NCBI GenBank assembly: GCA_034401135.1
Contig: JAWZSP010000005.1
Location: forward strand, 1,116,001 to 1,180,000
Length of the DNA: 64,000 nucleotides
Source of the DNA: Volutella citrinella
Lineage: Eukaryota > Ascomycota > Sordariomycetes > Hypocreales > Nectriaceae
Reading direction: 5' to 3'
Shown: piece after piece, positions 21,796-33,029 of the stretch
How positions within the stretch are numbered: the first letter of the stretch is position 1
Layout of the letters: each line of letters begins with the position of its first letter
Translations under genes and position numbers: made by a program
The notes under the pieces: generated by a model
The model's database searches: none
What the model was told of the DNA's origin: nothing
Seen by the model: the letters and a program-made list of their open reading frames with translations, nothing else

Positions 21796-24169
21796 ATGGC
21801 GCCCATTGCAATCACCCCCGACGCGGCCCCGCTGCCCACCACGCTGGCCGCCGACATCAAGCGCATCCGCAATGAAGACTCCAAGACCATCGACGTGGTG
21901 CTCCGCCAGTTCCGCTCCCTGATTGCCGATCTGTGCCAACAGTTCAACGGTGGCCACCCTGGGTATGCTCGCCCCTGAGAAGAAATCCAGAGAATCCAAA
22001 AGTCTGGAATGCGTCGCTGACCGCCTCATAGATCTGCCATGGGCATGGCCGCCATTGGTGTCGCCCTCTGGAAGTACGTCATGAAGTACTCGCCCACCAA
22101 CCCCGACTACTTCAACCGGGACCGCTTCGTCCTCTCCAACGGCCACACCTGCCTGTTCCAGTACACCTTCTTCCACCTGACGGGCTACAAGCACATGTCG
22201 ATGGAGCAGCTCAAGACGTACCACTCGTCGCGCTACGACTCGTACTGCCCCGGCCACCCCGAGATCGAGCACCCCGGCGTCGAGGTCACCACCGGACCCC
22301 TCGGCCAGGGCATCGCCAACGCCGTCGGCCTGGCCATGGCCACCAAGCACCTGGCTGCCACCTACAACCGCCCCGGCTTTGATGTCGTCAACAACACCAC
22401 CTGGTGCATGATTGGCGACGCCTGTCTGCAGGAGGGCGTCGCCCTCGAGGCCTTCCAGCTGGCCGGCCACTGGAAGCTCAACAACCTCGTCGTCATCTAC
22501 GACAACAACCAGATCACCTGCGACGGCACCGTCGACCTCTGCAACTCCGAGGACGTCAACGAGAAGATGCGCGCCACCGGCTTCAACGTTATTGACGTCG
22601 AGGACGGCTGCTACGACGTCGAGGGCCTCGTCCAGGCGCTCCTCCAGGCCAAGGCCAGCACCGACAAGCCCACCTTCATCAACGTCCGCACCGTCATCGG
22701 CGTCGGCAGCGACGTCGCCGGCGACGCAAAGGCCCACGGCGCTGCCTTTGGCGTCGAGGGCGTCAAGAACGTCAAGCGCGCCTTTGGCTGCGACCCCGAG
22801 CAGAACTTTGTCGTCTCGGACGAGGTCTACGCCTACTTTGCCGACCTCAAGGTCCGCGGCCAGCGCTACGAGGAGGACTGGGACAGCCTCGTCGCCGCCT
22901 ACGCCAAGGAGCACCCGGAGCTCCACGCCGAGTTCAGCAAGCGTGTCCAGGGCGCCTTCACCGAGGACTGGCGCAGCATCATACCCGCCAAGGAGACGTT
23001 CCCTACCGGCCCTACTGCCTCGCGCAAGTCTGCCGGCATCGTCTGTAACCCCCTGGCCGCCAAGCTCAACACCTTCATGGTCGGCACCGCCGATCTGTCC
23101 CCCTCTGTCAACATGATCTGGAAGGACAAGGTTGACTTCCAGAACGTGAGTAGCCCCGGGATTGCGAGCAGATGAGACTCAGGAGATGGATGCTGACTTT
23201 GTGTGAATAGCCTGATCTCAAGACTGCCTGTGGCATCAACGGCAACTATGGCGGCCGATACATTCACTGGGGTATCCGTGAGCACGCCATGGCCTCTGTT
23301 TCCAACGGCCTGGCTGCCTTTAACAAGGGCACAATCCTCCCCGTCACCTCGAGCTTCTTCATGTTCTACATTGTGAGTCTTCTCCCCTATGCCTTTCGTC
23401 TTGTGCATCTTGACTAATATCTCGCTAGTATGCCGCCCCTGGCATCCGAATGGCTGCTCTCCAGCACCTCCAGTCCATCCACATCGCCACCCACGACTCC
23501 ATCGGCACCGGCGAGGACGGCCCTACCCACCAGCCCATCGCCCTCCCGGCGCTCTACCGATCCATGCCCAACATCCTCTACATCCGACCCTGCGACACCG
23601 AGGAGACGGCCGGCGCCTTCATCGCCGCCCTCGAGGCCAAGAACACCCCCTCCATCCTCTCCCTGTCCCGCCAGAACCTCGAGCAGTACCCCCAGTACTC
23701 GAGCCGAGACGGCGTGCTCAAGGGCGCCTACGTCTTCATCGAGGAGGACAAGGCCGACGTGACGCTCATCGGCGTCGGCGCCGAGATGGTCTTCGCCGTC
23801 AAGACGCGCGACGTGCTCAAGGAGAAGTTCGGCATCAAGGCCCGCGTCGTCTCGTTCCCCTGCCAGCGCCTCTTCAACGCCCAGCCCCTCGAGTACAAGC
23901 GCCAGGTGCTGCAGAACCGCTCGGCCGCGCCCCGCGTCGTCATCGAGGCGTACGCCGTCAACGGCTGGGAGCGCTACGCCGACGCCGGCTACTCCATGTC
24001 CACCTTTGGCAAGTCCCTGCCGGGCAAGGACGCCTACAAGTACTTTGGCTTCGACGAGGAGCGCATCGCCCCCGAGGTCGCCAAGCTCGTCGAGGAGGTC
24101 AAGGCCGACGGCATCGAGGCCATCCGCGGCGAGTTCCGTGACCTCAACCCCATTACTGAGCACTACTAG
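21796..24169 (+). CDS. Transketolase family, dihydroxyacetone synthase-like
   Basis: Exons 21796-21962, 22032-23145, 23211-23372 and 23429-24169 give 727 aa. Introns of 69, 65 and 56 bp are GT-AG. Family features: GHPGSAMGMA near the N-terminus, GPLGQGIANAVG, the thiamine diphosphate site GDACLQEG at about 184-191 with DNNQ about 20 residues later, the pyrimidine-domain GINGNYGGRYIHWGIREHAM, and HDSIGTGEDGPTHQP. Several segments (CLFQY, YHSSRYDSYCPGHPEIEHPG, GDACLQEG instead of GDG, EDVNEKMRATGFNVID) match dihydroxyacetone synthases of methylotrophic yeasts, as I remember them, better than ordinary transketolase, and it is longer than the usual 680-690 aa. That enzyme moves a ketol from xylulose-5-P to formaldehyde, giving dihydroxyacetone and glyceraldehyde-3-P. 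The C-terminus TEHY lacks a PTS1, so it is probably cytosolic. A general transketolase role remains possible. Confidence 0.9.
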
Positions 24170-24454
24170 ACATGTTTCTTTTTTTATTAGATACACTACC
24201 CCGAAGGCGCAACTTGTAGATAGAGTAGGGGAGCTTGCGGGATTGACGTAAAAATGATTCTCATGACATGGCATTTGGTTTATATATAGGCAATTCAGCA
24301 TTTTAATATTGCATAGCAAAGCATTAAGATCCGCCCTCGTGCTCCTAGCACAGCGACGAGAAGAAAAATCGTGGCAAAGTCCATGTTCCTGCTCACGAAG
24401 GCTGTTCTTTTCAATCGTCAGGCACTTCTGGGAGCACAACTTTGATGATCTCTC

Positions 24455-26719
24455 CTAGACCCGCTCCCCCTTGACGTGAATACTCTTTATAAGCGGGTAC
24501 CACACCCAATCCGACTCGGACGTGTACTGCGCCTGATTCCACAGATCCCAGGCCGTCTTCCCCTGGGGGTTCCGGAGGGTGATGTCGGCGCCGGCGTCGA
24601 CCAGGAGCTCCAGCATCTTGGCCATCTCCTCGCGCATCGAGATCCTGTCGTGGTACGCCACCACAGCCAGCATGAGCGGCGTCATGCCCGCGCGGCTCGG
24701 CGAGTTAATGTCGCTCGCCGCGCCCTTTTCCAGGAGGAGCTGCACGGCGCCCGTGTCCCAGTGGCTGCAGGCGAAATGGAGGGCCGTACCGCCGGCGGCG
24801 AGGCCGATGCCACCTTGCCTCGCGTTGACGTTGGCGCCCTTTCTTAGGAGCGCCGTCATGACGCGGTTCCGGATGTCGATGGACGTCCAGTCCGATCGGT
24901 ATAGCCACAGGAGCCGCCCGTGGGTCTGAAGGGGCTGCCGGATCCGCGATATCGTCGTCAACCGGCCGAGGAGCGTCATACCGTCCCCGTCCAGCGCGTC
25001 CAGGTTCAAGTCCTCCGAGTTCCAGGCGAGCACACGCAACCTGTCGGCAATCTCCTCGCTCATCGAGTCCTTCCCGAAGAGCACCTTGTGCACCAGCGGC
25101 AACGAGAACCGCTCCTCCCTGCCAAGGGGCATCACCTGCGCCATCGAGTTGACCTCGGCGCCGTTGCGCAGCGCCACCTTGATCAGCTCCCGCGCCCAGG
25201 CGGTCTCTGGCAGGTCGCAGATCTTTGCAAGCAGCGAGTTTCCCTCGCGGTCCGTCTCGTTGATGTCGGCTCCCGCATCGACCAGGAGCTGGATGGCCGC
25301 TGGCCCGGTCTTGCTGCAGTATTCGCGGAGCGACATGGGTGTAAAGCTGCCAGGGAGGCCCTCGACGACGGCATGAATGGGTTTACAGGTACGTCCGTTT
25401 ATTTCAAGCTCCACGTCGGTGTCGGCACCGTGCTTTATCAAGAACCGAAGCGTGTCCACCCAGACATGGTCTCTGTAATATGACCCGGGAAGCATGAGCA
25501 CATGGCTGAGCAGCGTCGACGTCCCAAACTCATGGTTCAGTTCCGCTCCCATCTCGATCAGCATCTCCGCAGCTTCCAGGTTTCCCGATGCCCCGGGCCT
25601 GTTTGGCCTCTCGGGGGGCTCAAAGGCCCTGAGTACCAGCCTCGTGAGGGCCGTCTCGGGCTTGGCTGTGTTGCCCGGATCGAACAGCCGGTACAGCTGG
25701 TCGCCATGCGCCCTCATCCCCGACTTGGCGGCTAGATCCGCGCCGTTGAGGGCCAGAAGCCTGACAAGCTCATTCGAGTAGGGTTTAGTTGCCGCCAGAT
25801 ACAGGTTCGTTTCTCTGACGCTCTCTCGCTTGGAGTTGATTCTGCCGCCGTTGGCCGGAGCTCCACGATCCAGCAGCGTCTGGACAATGTTCAAGCATGT
25901 CAAATGCGAATGGTCCCAGACGAGGTCGATGGCAAAGTAGATGAAAGACCCCTCCGCCGATTCGGCCTCGGAGACATCCAAGCCAGCGTCCAGGAGCAGC
26001 AACAGAGCTGGCAGGTTCCTCGCGCGGACCGCCTCATTTCCAGCTGTTTCTCCTCGCGGAAGCGGCACATTCGGGTCAGCACCCAGTCGCAGCAGCTCCT
26101 CGACTGCATCCAGCTGCGGGTCTGTCGATATCACCAAAGCCAGTGGAGTCTTGACCTTTCCCGAGAGAGGGTGTATTGATGCGCCGTGGCCAACGAGGGT
26201 GCGGACCACGTCGGCATTGTTGGCGAAATGGATAGGGCGCAGACGGTGTGAGGCGGCGGCATCGGCGTCTGCTCCATGTTCAACGAGGAAGTTGATGATG
26301 TGAGAGTGTCCTTTGCTGGAAGCGCGGTGTATCAGCGGGAGCCCTCGACTAGGAGAATCCGTCCCCAGGCCATCGTCCAAAAGCGACACTTTGACCCAGT
26401 CGCCTATTCCCTCGGCCCCGGCCACTCGTTCAATGGCGCGGAGTTGGCCTTTCTCAACGGCCCAGATCAGCACCAGGCCTCTTGACACCCTTTGCGGATC
26501 TGATTCCGGCGGGGACGACTCCCCATGCTGCTCCTCCTGTGGCCCTGATTGCGGCCGCGGCCTCTCTTCGTAAGTAAAGGGAGTGAGTTTGTGGTAGAGT
26601 GCCGTTCCAATGATGTCGGAATGGCGCCTGTCAGCAAGGGCCCATGAGGCCACTGAGCTGAAGGGCAAATAGTTTGCGATTTCGAGAAGAATCTCCAAGG
26701 GTAGGTTGCACGCGCTCAT
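24455..26719 (-). CDS. F-box-like and ankyrin-repeat protein
   Basis: Single exon, 754 aa. The N-terminal 45 residues (LPLEILLEIANYLPF..) fit an F-box-like helix bundle. From about residue 80 to the end there are many ankyrin repeats, recognised by recurring TPL/HxA and LLxxGADxN patterns, for example VEHGADADA, LLRLGADPN, LVDAGADIN, LRKGANVN and LVDAGADIT. F-box/ankyrin proteins usually act as substrate receptors of SCF ubiquitin ligases or as scaffolds. No catalytic domain is present. It is convergent with the synthase gene, 285 bp away. The target is unknown. Confidence 0.85.
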   Translation of the reverse strand: MSACNLPLEILLEIANYLPFSSVASWALADRRHSDIIGTALYHKLTPFTYEERPRPQSGPQEEQHGESSPPESDPQRVSRGLVLIWAVEKGQLRAIERVAGAEGIGDWVKVSLLDDGLGTDSPSRGLPLIHRASSKGHSHIINFLVEHGADADAAASHRLRPIHFANNADVVRTLVGHGASIHPLSGKVKTPLALVISTDPQLDAVEELLRLGADPNVPLPRGETAGNEAVRARNLPALLLLLDAGLDVSEAESAEGSFIYFAIDLVWDHSHLTCLNIVQTLLDRGAPANGGRINSKRESVRETNLYLAATKPYSNELVRLLALNGADLAAKSGMRAHGDQLYRLFDPGNTAKPETALTRLVLRAFEPPERPNRPGASGNLEAAEMLIEMGAELNHEFGTSTLLSHVLMLPGSYYRDHVWVDTLRFLIKHGADTDVELEINGRTCKPIHAVVEGLPGSFTPMSLREYCSKTGPAAIQLLVDAGADINETDREGNSLLAKICDLPETAWARELIKVALRNGAEVNSMAQVMPLGREERFSLPLVHKVLFGKDSMSEEIADRLRVLAWNSEDLNLDALDGDGMTLLGRLTTISRIRQPLQTHGRLLWLYRSDWTSIDIRNRVMTALLRKGANVNARQGGIGLAAGGTALHFACSHWDTGAVQLLLEKGAASDINSPSRAGMTPLMLAVVAYHDRISMREEMAKMLELLVDAGADITLRNPQGKTAWDLWNQAQYTSESDWVWYPLIKSIHVKGERV

Positions 26720-27222
26720 GATTAGAGTCTGTGGATATTACGTTGAGAGACCATTGCCCATCTACTTGTATATAACATGGTTGAGCGGTTGAGCAGCGTC
26801 CTCACTATGCAACTGTATCCGCCCATTACCTTAGGCATCCGGCAGCCTTACAGGGCGGGGTTCTCGGACTACCGACACAGCGAGCGGGCCAACGACAATG
26901 CACAAACACTGGGGTTCAGTTGGGTCGCATAAGCAAGAAATTGGGATCCCAGTCACCAATGAGTCAACCTCAGGAATGAGGTGGCCATTAGCCAATGCCG
27001 TTGCGTCTTGTGGTCTGGCTGATTTGTCACTCCTGCTAGAGGATAGCGACAGCCCAGCACTTAGTTGAGCCAGAGAGCAGTCAATGGCAATAGATTGCAA
27101 CACCTTGGGCGACTATCCCACCCCATTCACCGAAACCCGAGAGTTGAGCCTCTCATCTTGCGCACAACCATGTGAGAAACAGCTCCGCCCTTGAATTACT
27201 CATTATGATTCATTATGTCGTT
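26720..27222. other. Intergenic, no gene seen
   Basis: Promoter of the ankyrin gene and 3' flank of the next leftward gene; no supported ORF. Confidence 0.5.
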
Positions 27223-28187
27223 TCAAAGAAACAGCAACCCCGCCCCAAGCACCATACTAGTCAACACCACGGCTACTGACAAGACACCGCCCGAAACCCT
27301 CGTCGACGATGCCGCGCTTCCGCCACCCGCGCCCAACTTGCCGTCGCCGGATTTCTCGCCCTCGGACTTATTACCGCCTGCCGCCTCCAGATCCTTCTCC
27401 TGGTGCACAAGGGCCACCGCGGGGACAAACGTGGCCATGCCGAGATATCGCCAGATGCCAATCGTGCTATCTGGCAGCGGGTGCCTCGTCGTCCTCCAGC
27501 CCGTGGTGACAGGTATCATGGACTGGACGTTCTTGGTCAGGGTCAACGTGCCAATCTCCGATATGTACGTGTTGGCGCCGGCGGGTATGTAGACGAGGCA
27601 GTTCTCCGAATACTCTGCCGTGTTGATGGGGCCGAGGGCCGACCAGCAGCCGCCCCATGCGTCGACGGTGTAGCTCCTACAGAGATTTGTTAGTCGGGAC
27701 TGGGTCCGCTGTCTCTGGGCGTGACTTGCGTCGGGCAGCAGTAGGCCATCGACTCCTTCTCGTCAATGATGGCTTGCCAGGCGCCCACGAGAGGCACCCG
27801 TTGTTGGACAATATCGTCGTCCCCGGGCGGCCAGTCGTACGCCGTCATGATGCCCTCCCGCGACTGCGTTCCCGGACCCATCTTTCCGGCCGTCGTCCAC
27901 CCAGCAGGGCAGTGCAACCCCGGAGAGAAGTATGGGATGAAGCCCAGAGTGGCCGTCTCGGTGCCCTTCTTCTTCAGGGCGTCGTAGGCGGCGCCCGAGG
28001 GAAAGCAGTCGCCATAGGGCTTTATGCCGCAGGTCGGTGCGCCGTAGACCCGGCCGTCGAGGGAGCTGGTGTTTGCATAGTAGTAGTGCTCCGTGTTGGG
28101 CACGCAGGACGATGCGGTGGTGTAGGTCGTGGTGAGGGGGCCGAGGTTGGTCACCGTCCCCCCGATGAACTCGGTCGCGGTAGGCAT
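27223..28187 (-). CDS. Unknown fungal protein with hydrophobic C-terminal tail
   Basis: Exons 28187-27730 and 27676-27223 give 303 aa. The intron (53 bp) has a GC donor: GCAAGT...CTGTAG. The frame is kept (phase 2) and the joined protein reads YCCP-T-SYTVDAWGG, so the non-canonical donor is well supported. The N-terminal half is rich in Thr, Pro, Gly, Tyr and Cys (LGPLTTTYTTASSC), the look of fungal surface proteins, but no signal peptide begins the chain. The last 22 residues (GGVLSVAVVLTSMVLGAGLLFL) are a strongly hydrophobic tail preceded by a Gly/Ser/Lys-rich linker, which suggests a tail-anchored or GPI-type end. An unseen 5' exon carrying a signal peptide is possible. Function unknown. 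Confidence 0.75.
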
Positions 28188-28735
28188 CGTTGCAGGATCG
28201 TCGCAGGATCGTCGCAGCAGTCGCCGTGGCCAGCTGCCATCGAGTGCGCATCGTCCTGCTCATAAAGGCGTCCTCATCCTCCCTCCCTGGCAACCCCAGA
28301 CCTTGGCGACCCAGGTTGCCCTCACACGTGAGGCTTTCAGGCGCTCAATTCCACGTCGCAGCAGGGTTGCATTCACACGAGCCAGGGCAGATCCAACGCT
28401 AGCCTTCCGAATATGCCCTCCCCATTGCAGGGAGAAGAGCCGGGGTCATGGTGCGCACTCCCACTGAACTGCCTTATTCTTGTCCAGCATCGCCATGTAG
28501 GGAAATCGCCGAATAGGTTGCGCATCTCTCCACAAATCACTCTTGGACAACTAGTACCATAATTGAAACAAGTTAATGTAATCTCGTACTCTCGCATGAC
28601 CTCTATGTGCTAAAAGCTTCCAATTGGATGCGCACGCTCGCTCGCTTGCTCAAATGCCAAGATATCGTCCAAAATGCCCATTCAAAGAAACAAAGATCGC
28701 CCCTCTCTTTCCCCTCCAAACCCAGGCAATGGCGC
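28188..28735. other. Intergenic, no gene seen
   Basis: Promoter and 5' leader of the tail-anchored unknown gene, and 3' flank of the tubby-like gene; no supported ORF. Confidence 0.45.
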
Positions 28736-29455
28736 CTAAGTGGAAGCTGCGCGCATAGTGTTCCTCGTCTCGTGCTGCCAGATGCTCAGGGCCGACATGG
28801 CCGCCACGAGGTGCCACATCTGGCCCAGCTCGCCCGTCGCGCCGCTGCCCCGGAGCTGGAACTCGCCGATCTTGGAGAGGCTGATCTTGGCCTCGGCCCA
28901 GACGGCGACCACCTCCTTGCCGTCGCTCGAGAAGCCCTCGCCGGTGCCCACGACCGAAGACTCGCCGCCCATAGCCGGGCCCAGGCGCACCAGCTTCCAA
29001 CCCCATTTCGAGGCGCCGACGCTCTTGATCTCCTCGCCGTGGGAGCGCCGCCACTCAAACTTCTCGGCCCTCTTCTTCTCGCCCTCGCCGACCACCATGC
29101 CGAACCAGAAGGTCTCGGCCTTGAGGGTGAACTTGTTCCGCAGCACCTCGGAGCTGGCGACGATGCCCTGCTCGGGCACCGCGGGCAGATGGATCTCAAA
29201 GTCGGTCTGCCACTTGCCGGCGGGGGCGACGACGCACAAGGGGGACGACTCGACTTCGGGGCCCGAGTGCAGCACCATGGGGCCCTCGTAGCCCTTGGGC
29301 AGGTTGAGGGCCATGACCTTGTCGCCCGCGGGCGAGAGGATGTTGAGCGTCGCCTTGGTCAGCGACTTCTTCTGCTCGACGCGAAAGGTCGGGAGAATGG
29401 CAGCCGCCTGCGAGGCCGACATTTCGAGGACGGGGATGGACATGCTAGTACCCAT
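28736..29455 (-). CDS. Hypothetical protein, possibly tubby-C/LURP-like fold
   Basis: Single exon, 239 aa. No signal peptide or membrane segment. The chain alternates predicted beta strands with a central helix-like C-terminus (ELGQMWHLVAAMSALSIWQHETRN). The FEWRRSHGEEI motif followed by WKLVRL is reminiscent of the tubby C-terminal-like/LURP-one fold found in many fungal orphans, but I hold that only as a guess. A second Met at 29443 could be the start. No functional statement is possible from the neighbours. Confidence 0.6.
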   Translation of the reverse strand: MGTSMSIPVLEMSASQAAAILPTFRVEQKKSLTKATLNILSPAGDKVMALNLPKGYEGPMVLHSGPEVESSPLCVVAPAGKWQTDFEIHLPAVPEQGIVASSEVLRNKFTLKAETFWFGMVVGEGEKKRAEKFEWRRSHGEEIKSVGASKWGWKLVRLGPAMGGESSVVGTGEGFSSDGKEVVAVWAEAKISLSKIGEFQLRGSGATGELGQMWHLVAAMSALSIWQHETRNTMRAAST

Positions 29456-30577
29456 GATGAATAAAGTGATGGTTTGAAGATGTGGTGTGAGGTAGTCTTG
29501 GTGAATGACTGCTGTCTGATTGACTGCTGTCTGTGTTGCTTATGACGCAGTAGATTGAAGACTGATGAATGCTGTGATGATGAATGCCCTTACGAAAAAG
29601 AGGAGGGTCAATGACTTTATATCTCCTCACGATGCGAACCTCGAGCCAACTCGATCAAAACCTCCCCATGTCATCGTCTCAGCCTTAAGACGAGCACCCG
29701 CAACCATGATTCGCCTGCTGGGCACGTTTCCTGTTGCACGGAGCACGGCGACTCCACAGCCGTTGCGGATACGCGTAATTACGGATGCTGGGTTCCTTGG
29801 GCTATCATGGATCGGCACAGCCCCATCCGCAGAACACGCGGATCGCCATTGCCCTGGCCCACTGTTGCATTCCGGCGTCTGAGCCACGGCCGCAGGGTCG
29901 ATACGGCCAGATACGGGATCTACTATGTAGGATAATGAAACAGGATTGGATAAAAATACAATTCGAAACTGGTGAGGCTGGCCATCACATCTTCAGTACG
30001 ATTTCTTTAGCACATCGTCATGGGCTGTACCTCAACGGCCCACTGTGCACTCGGGATCGCCGTTTTTGAGATTGGCACTGTTGCCGACTGTCGGAAAAAA
30101 GACGGCGACCGAGGCATTGTTGTTGAGAACCACGGTGTGCCCTCTTCGAGCATCCTTTATTCACATGCATTCAATTTACATGCTAGCTTTGTATTATTTG
30201 CTTGCACCACAGATTGCGCCGCGAAATAACGGAACAAGAAAAAGGCAAAAGACAAACTTATGTTTCGGAGCGCACTGAACCGCGGCGTCTCATGTGCTGA
30301 TATACAGGAGTCAAAATGAAAGGTATAAGAAGAGGGTCTTGACTGCGAATAATAGTCGCTGACATTTGCGAGACCTACTTCATCAACAAGATGCACCTGT
30401 GTTGGAGACCCAATAGAGTGGTTCGGAATTCGTTTCTTGTGGAAAGTCGTATATTTACATCGTCATATAGATACCTCATTACCTCAGTGCCGTAAATCCT
30501 GCGTCAAGGTGTAAGTGTTGACCAGAATGCACCTCATTGCAGACTTGGAAGACTCGTTGACATTACACCACCGCCAA
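29456..30577. other. Intergenic, no gene seen
   Basis: Fairly AT-rich spacer between two leftward genes. No ORF above about 105 codons and none with family features. Confidence 0.5.
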
Positions 30578-31657
30578 CTAGAACAGGTACTGCAAAACTC
30601 CGAGAGCAGCCGGGAACACGACGGCGAGCGTTGCGCTAGGCGACAGTACGGCGCCAGCATTGCGCGGAGCAGCCGTGGTCGCAGCCGGCCCGCCAGACGC
30701 AGTTGGCGTCTGAGGCGAGCTCTGCGTGGGAGTCGATACCGCAGATGTCGTCTTCGAATCCGAGCCTGAGCCTGAGCCCGCCTTCTCATACCGGTCCACA
30801 ATGAACTCGACAACCTCGTCACCGTATGACTCCACGTAGGAGCCGTGCACCAGCCTGTCGTTGCCGCTGTCGCAATATACATCACCGACATCGCAGTAAG
30901 AGCGGAGGATGTCGCCATACGTCTTCTCGCAATAGGAGATGTCTTTGCGTGTAAAGTACTGTTTCCCCCGATGATTCGTTAGCCGCACACGCGCTCTCTC
31001 TCTCTCTCTCGCTCAGGTAACACCGCAGTCTTCACTCACCCCGTCCTTTTTGCTTGTGCCTTTGTTGTACGACGCGTTGGCCACGTGGCTGGGATCTCCG
31101 AATAGGACGATCGCAACAACTGCTAGAATCAGCAACGGCGCATGCAGGTATGATGTTGGAATCCCATCCGGCACTCACCGCTATCGCCCAGGTCGCTCGT
31201 GAGCAGTGCCTTGGCATCCGAGAAGGCACCTCCCTCACCTCCACAGAAAGCATCGGTCGTGACTTGCCCGCCCTGTTTTCAATGAGCCGAGTCCTAGATA
31301 CAGATTGATTCGGGCAAGAGGACTTGCCTGAGAGTATCCCATGACGGCAATCTTGCCATTGGGACAGGTTTGACGATAGGCCTTGATGATCTCCTGCATG
31401 GTATCAACGCCCACCTTCTCCGAATCGGTGTAGAGGGGGTCCGTGAATGTTGCCGGGTAGTCGAGAGGCTCGATTTCGGTGCCCTGGACGCGCGCCGCAA
31501 CCTTTTCGGCCAGGCTGCCCATATCTCCGGCTCCCTTTGGCTCACCGGTGCCTCTGGCGACCACGAGGTAGAGACCCTTGGCGCAGCTCGAGGTAGAGTT
31601 CTGGGCGGCTGCGCCGGCGGCGAGCAATGCCCATGCAGCGGTGGTGAATGCGCGCAT
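30578..31657 (-). CDS. Cutinase/acetylxylan esterase family (CE5), secreted
   Basis: Exons 31657-31328, 31272-31179, 31119-31040 and 30958-30578 give 294 aa. The first intron has a GC donor (GCAAGT, 55 bp); the other two are GT-AG (59 and 81 bp), and intron 3 contains a (GA)n tract. A signal peptide (MRAFTTAAWALLAAGAAAQ) starts the chain. The catalytic nucleophile is Ser109 in GYSQGG, which is completed only when the GC-AG intron is spliced. Asp194 in CDVGDVYC and His206 in VHGSY complete the triad. The last 70 residues are Ser/Thr/Pro-rich and end in a hydrophobic stretch (SATLAVVFPAALGVLQYLF), which suggests GPI anchoring to the wall or membrane. It hydrolyses ester bonds in cutin or acetylated polysaccharides. 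Confidence 0.9.
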
Positions 31658-33029
31658 CTCGACAACTCGAGCCGCAGTCCGACCTTTCTTGCAAAAAAAC
31701 GACGAAGAAGACGGTGGGAGGGTGGAAGAAGCAGGGCTCGCAATGAGCTTCCCTCGGAGACCTCGGGTTCTTTTAAGAGCTTCCTGCCCAGCATAAGCTG
31801 TGCTCCACGGCCCTGCCATGGGTCGGTCGATAATGCGCCGGGGTATCCGGTGTTGGTTGCCCGGGGTAGTCTAGCACAGGTGCTCTGATGCGCACCCCGC
31901 AAACCCAGCCAAGCCGTAGAGGGGCGGGTCCGCGATCGAAGAGGGTTGATGCGCGCATCCAGATCCAGAATAAGGCATGGCGGTGCCTACCCATGTCCCA
32001 TCACATGGGGCTATGAGCAAGAGGTCGTGGTTACCGAAGGGCTGTTGGTCGAGGCTGGCGTGGAGGCTGGCCCTTTTGGTGGCTGCATAGACGCGATAAA
32101 TCTCAAGTGTCCCTGCAACACGTCATGTCGCCTTCCCGAATAGATCCAGAAGCCGATCTGCCCCCCCCTTCCTGGGCATGGCGTCGCAGCAAGGTCGATT
32201 CTTGGCGTGGAGAGCCGAGCTTGCAAAGTTATTATTTGGCACCAACTATTAGATGGCATTTCGTCCTTCTGGAAGTGGTGTACTGCAACAGCTTAGCTCA
32301 ATCCTGTTTCCTTCGACAGGTTGTGCCACTCACCTTGGAGTCAGCATTGGCAAAGACTGGCAGGGATCAGCGGTCGCGGTGCCTGGCCGCTGAACAGTGG
32401 CTTTCCGTTGCACGCATCAAGCATAAGAAAGATGCATCGGGTTTGAATGGCCATTCGATGCCAGAGGATTTCTGTCTGTGTTCAAGCCATTGCTTGGTCG
32501 ACAACTGGTGGTTTGTTTGGACCGATGCCAGGACAATGGCTCGTGGTGCTCTGTTTCCTCACGGCGTAGCTCATTTGTTTGGCGAATACCCACATGCAAG
32601 ACTTTGCTGAAGCTTCTCCACGCTCTTCAATTGCCCGCTCTTGTTTGTTGCAGAATTTAGTGGTGGTGATGAGGATGGAAGGTCAGCGCCGGAGGCCCCC
32701 AGCCAGTAGATGACCGAACTAGACTAACGTGCGTAGGCCAAGCCATGGTGGCTTGACTCACCACCTCGTGAGCCTTCCCTTTCCACTCAGTCATACCGAA
32801 CAACAATTCAATGCTAATCAAGTATAAAATGGCGGGTTCCTTTTCCATGCCTAATGCTATTCCAGCCGTTTAGATTATTCCCTTTGTTTGAGAACTCATG
32901 GCATGCTGGAACCTGCAGCTTACTTTCATACTCAAATAATCTCCTCATCAAGGGCTTTCTCCCAGTCCGTCCTCACCCCTGTTTCAGTCTCTTCCAACAA
33001 CACTTCACCTCCTTCAATACACCTTTACA
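31658..33029. other. Divergent intergenic region
   Basis: Separates the leftward cutinase from the rightward nucleotidyltransferase-like gene. TATAAA at 32823-32828 lies about 200 bp before the latter's start codon. No supported ORF. Confidence 0.5.
32823..32828 (+). promoter_or_regulatory. TATA box for the gene at 33030
   Basis: TATAAA about 200 bp upstream of the ATG, followed by a pyrimidine-rich leader (CTTTCTCCCAGTCC, CTCTTCC) typical of fungal transcription start regions. Confidence 0.45.

Noticed and set aside
21718..22926. 402-codon open frame antisense to the synthase gene
   Set aside because: It mirrors a GC-rich, strongly codon-biased exon on the other strand; composition (Val/Leu/Asp/Gly runs) is that of an antisense shadow.
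23414..24439. 341-codon antisense frame over the synthase 3' exon
   Set aside because: Same artefact of third-position GC in the real gene; no motifs.
28607..29464. 285-codon plus-strand frame over the tubby-like gene
   Set aside because: Mirror frame rich in Leu/Ala/Gly/His; the minus-strand reading has protein-like composition.
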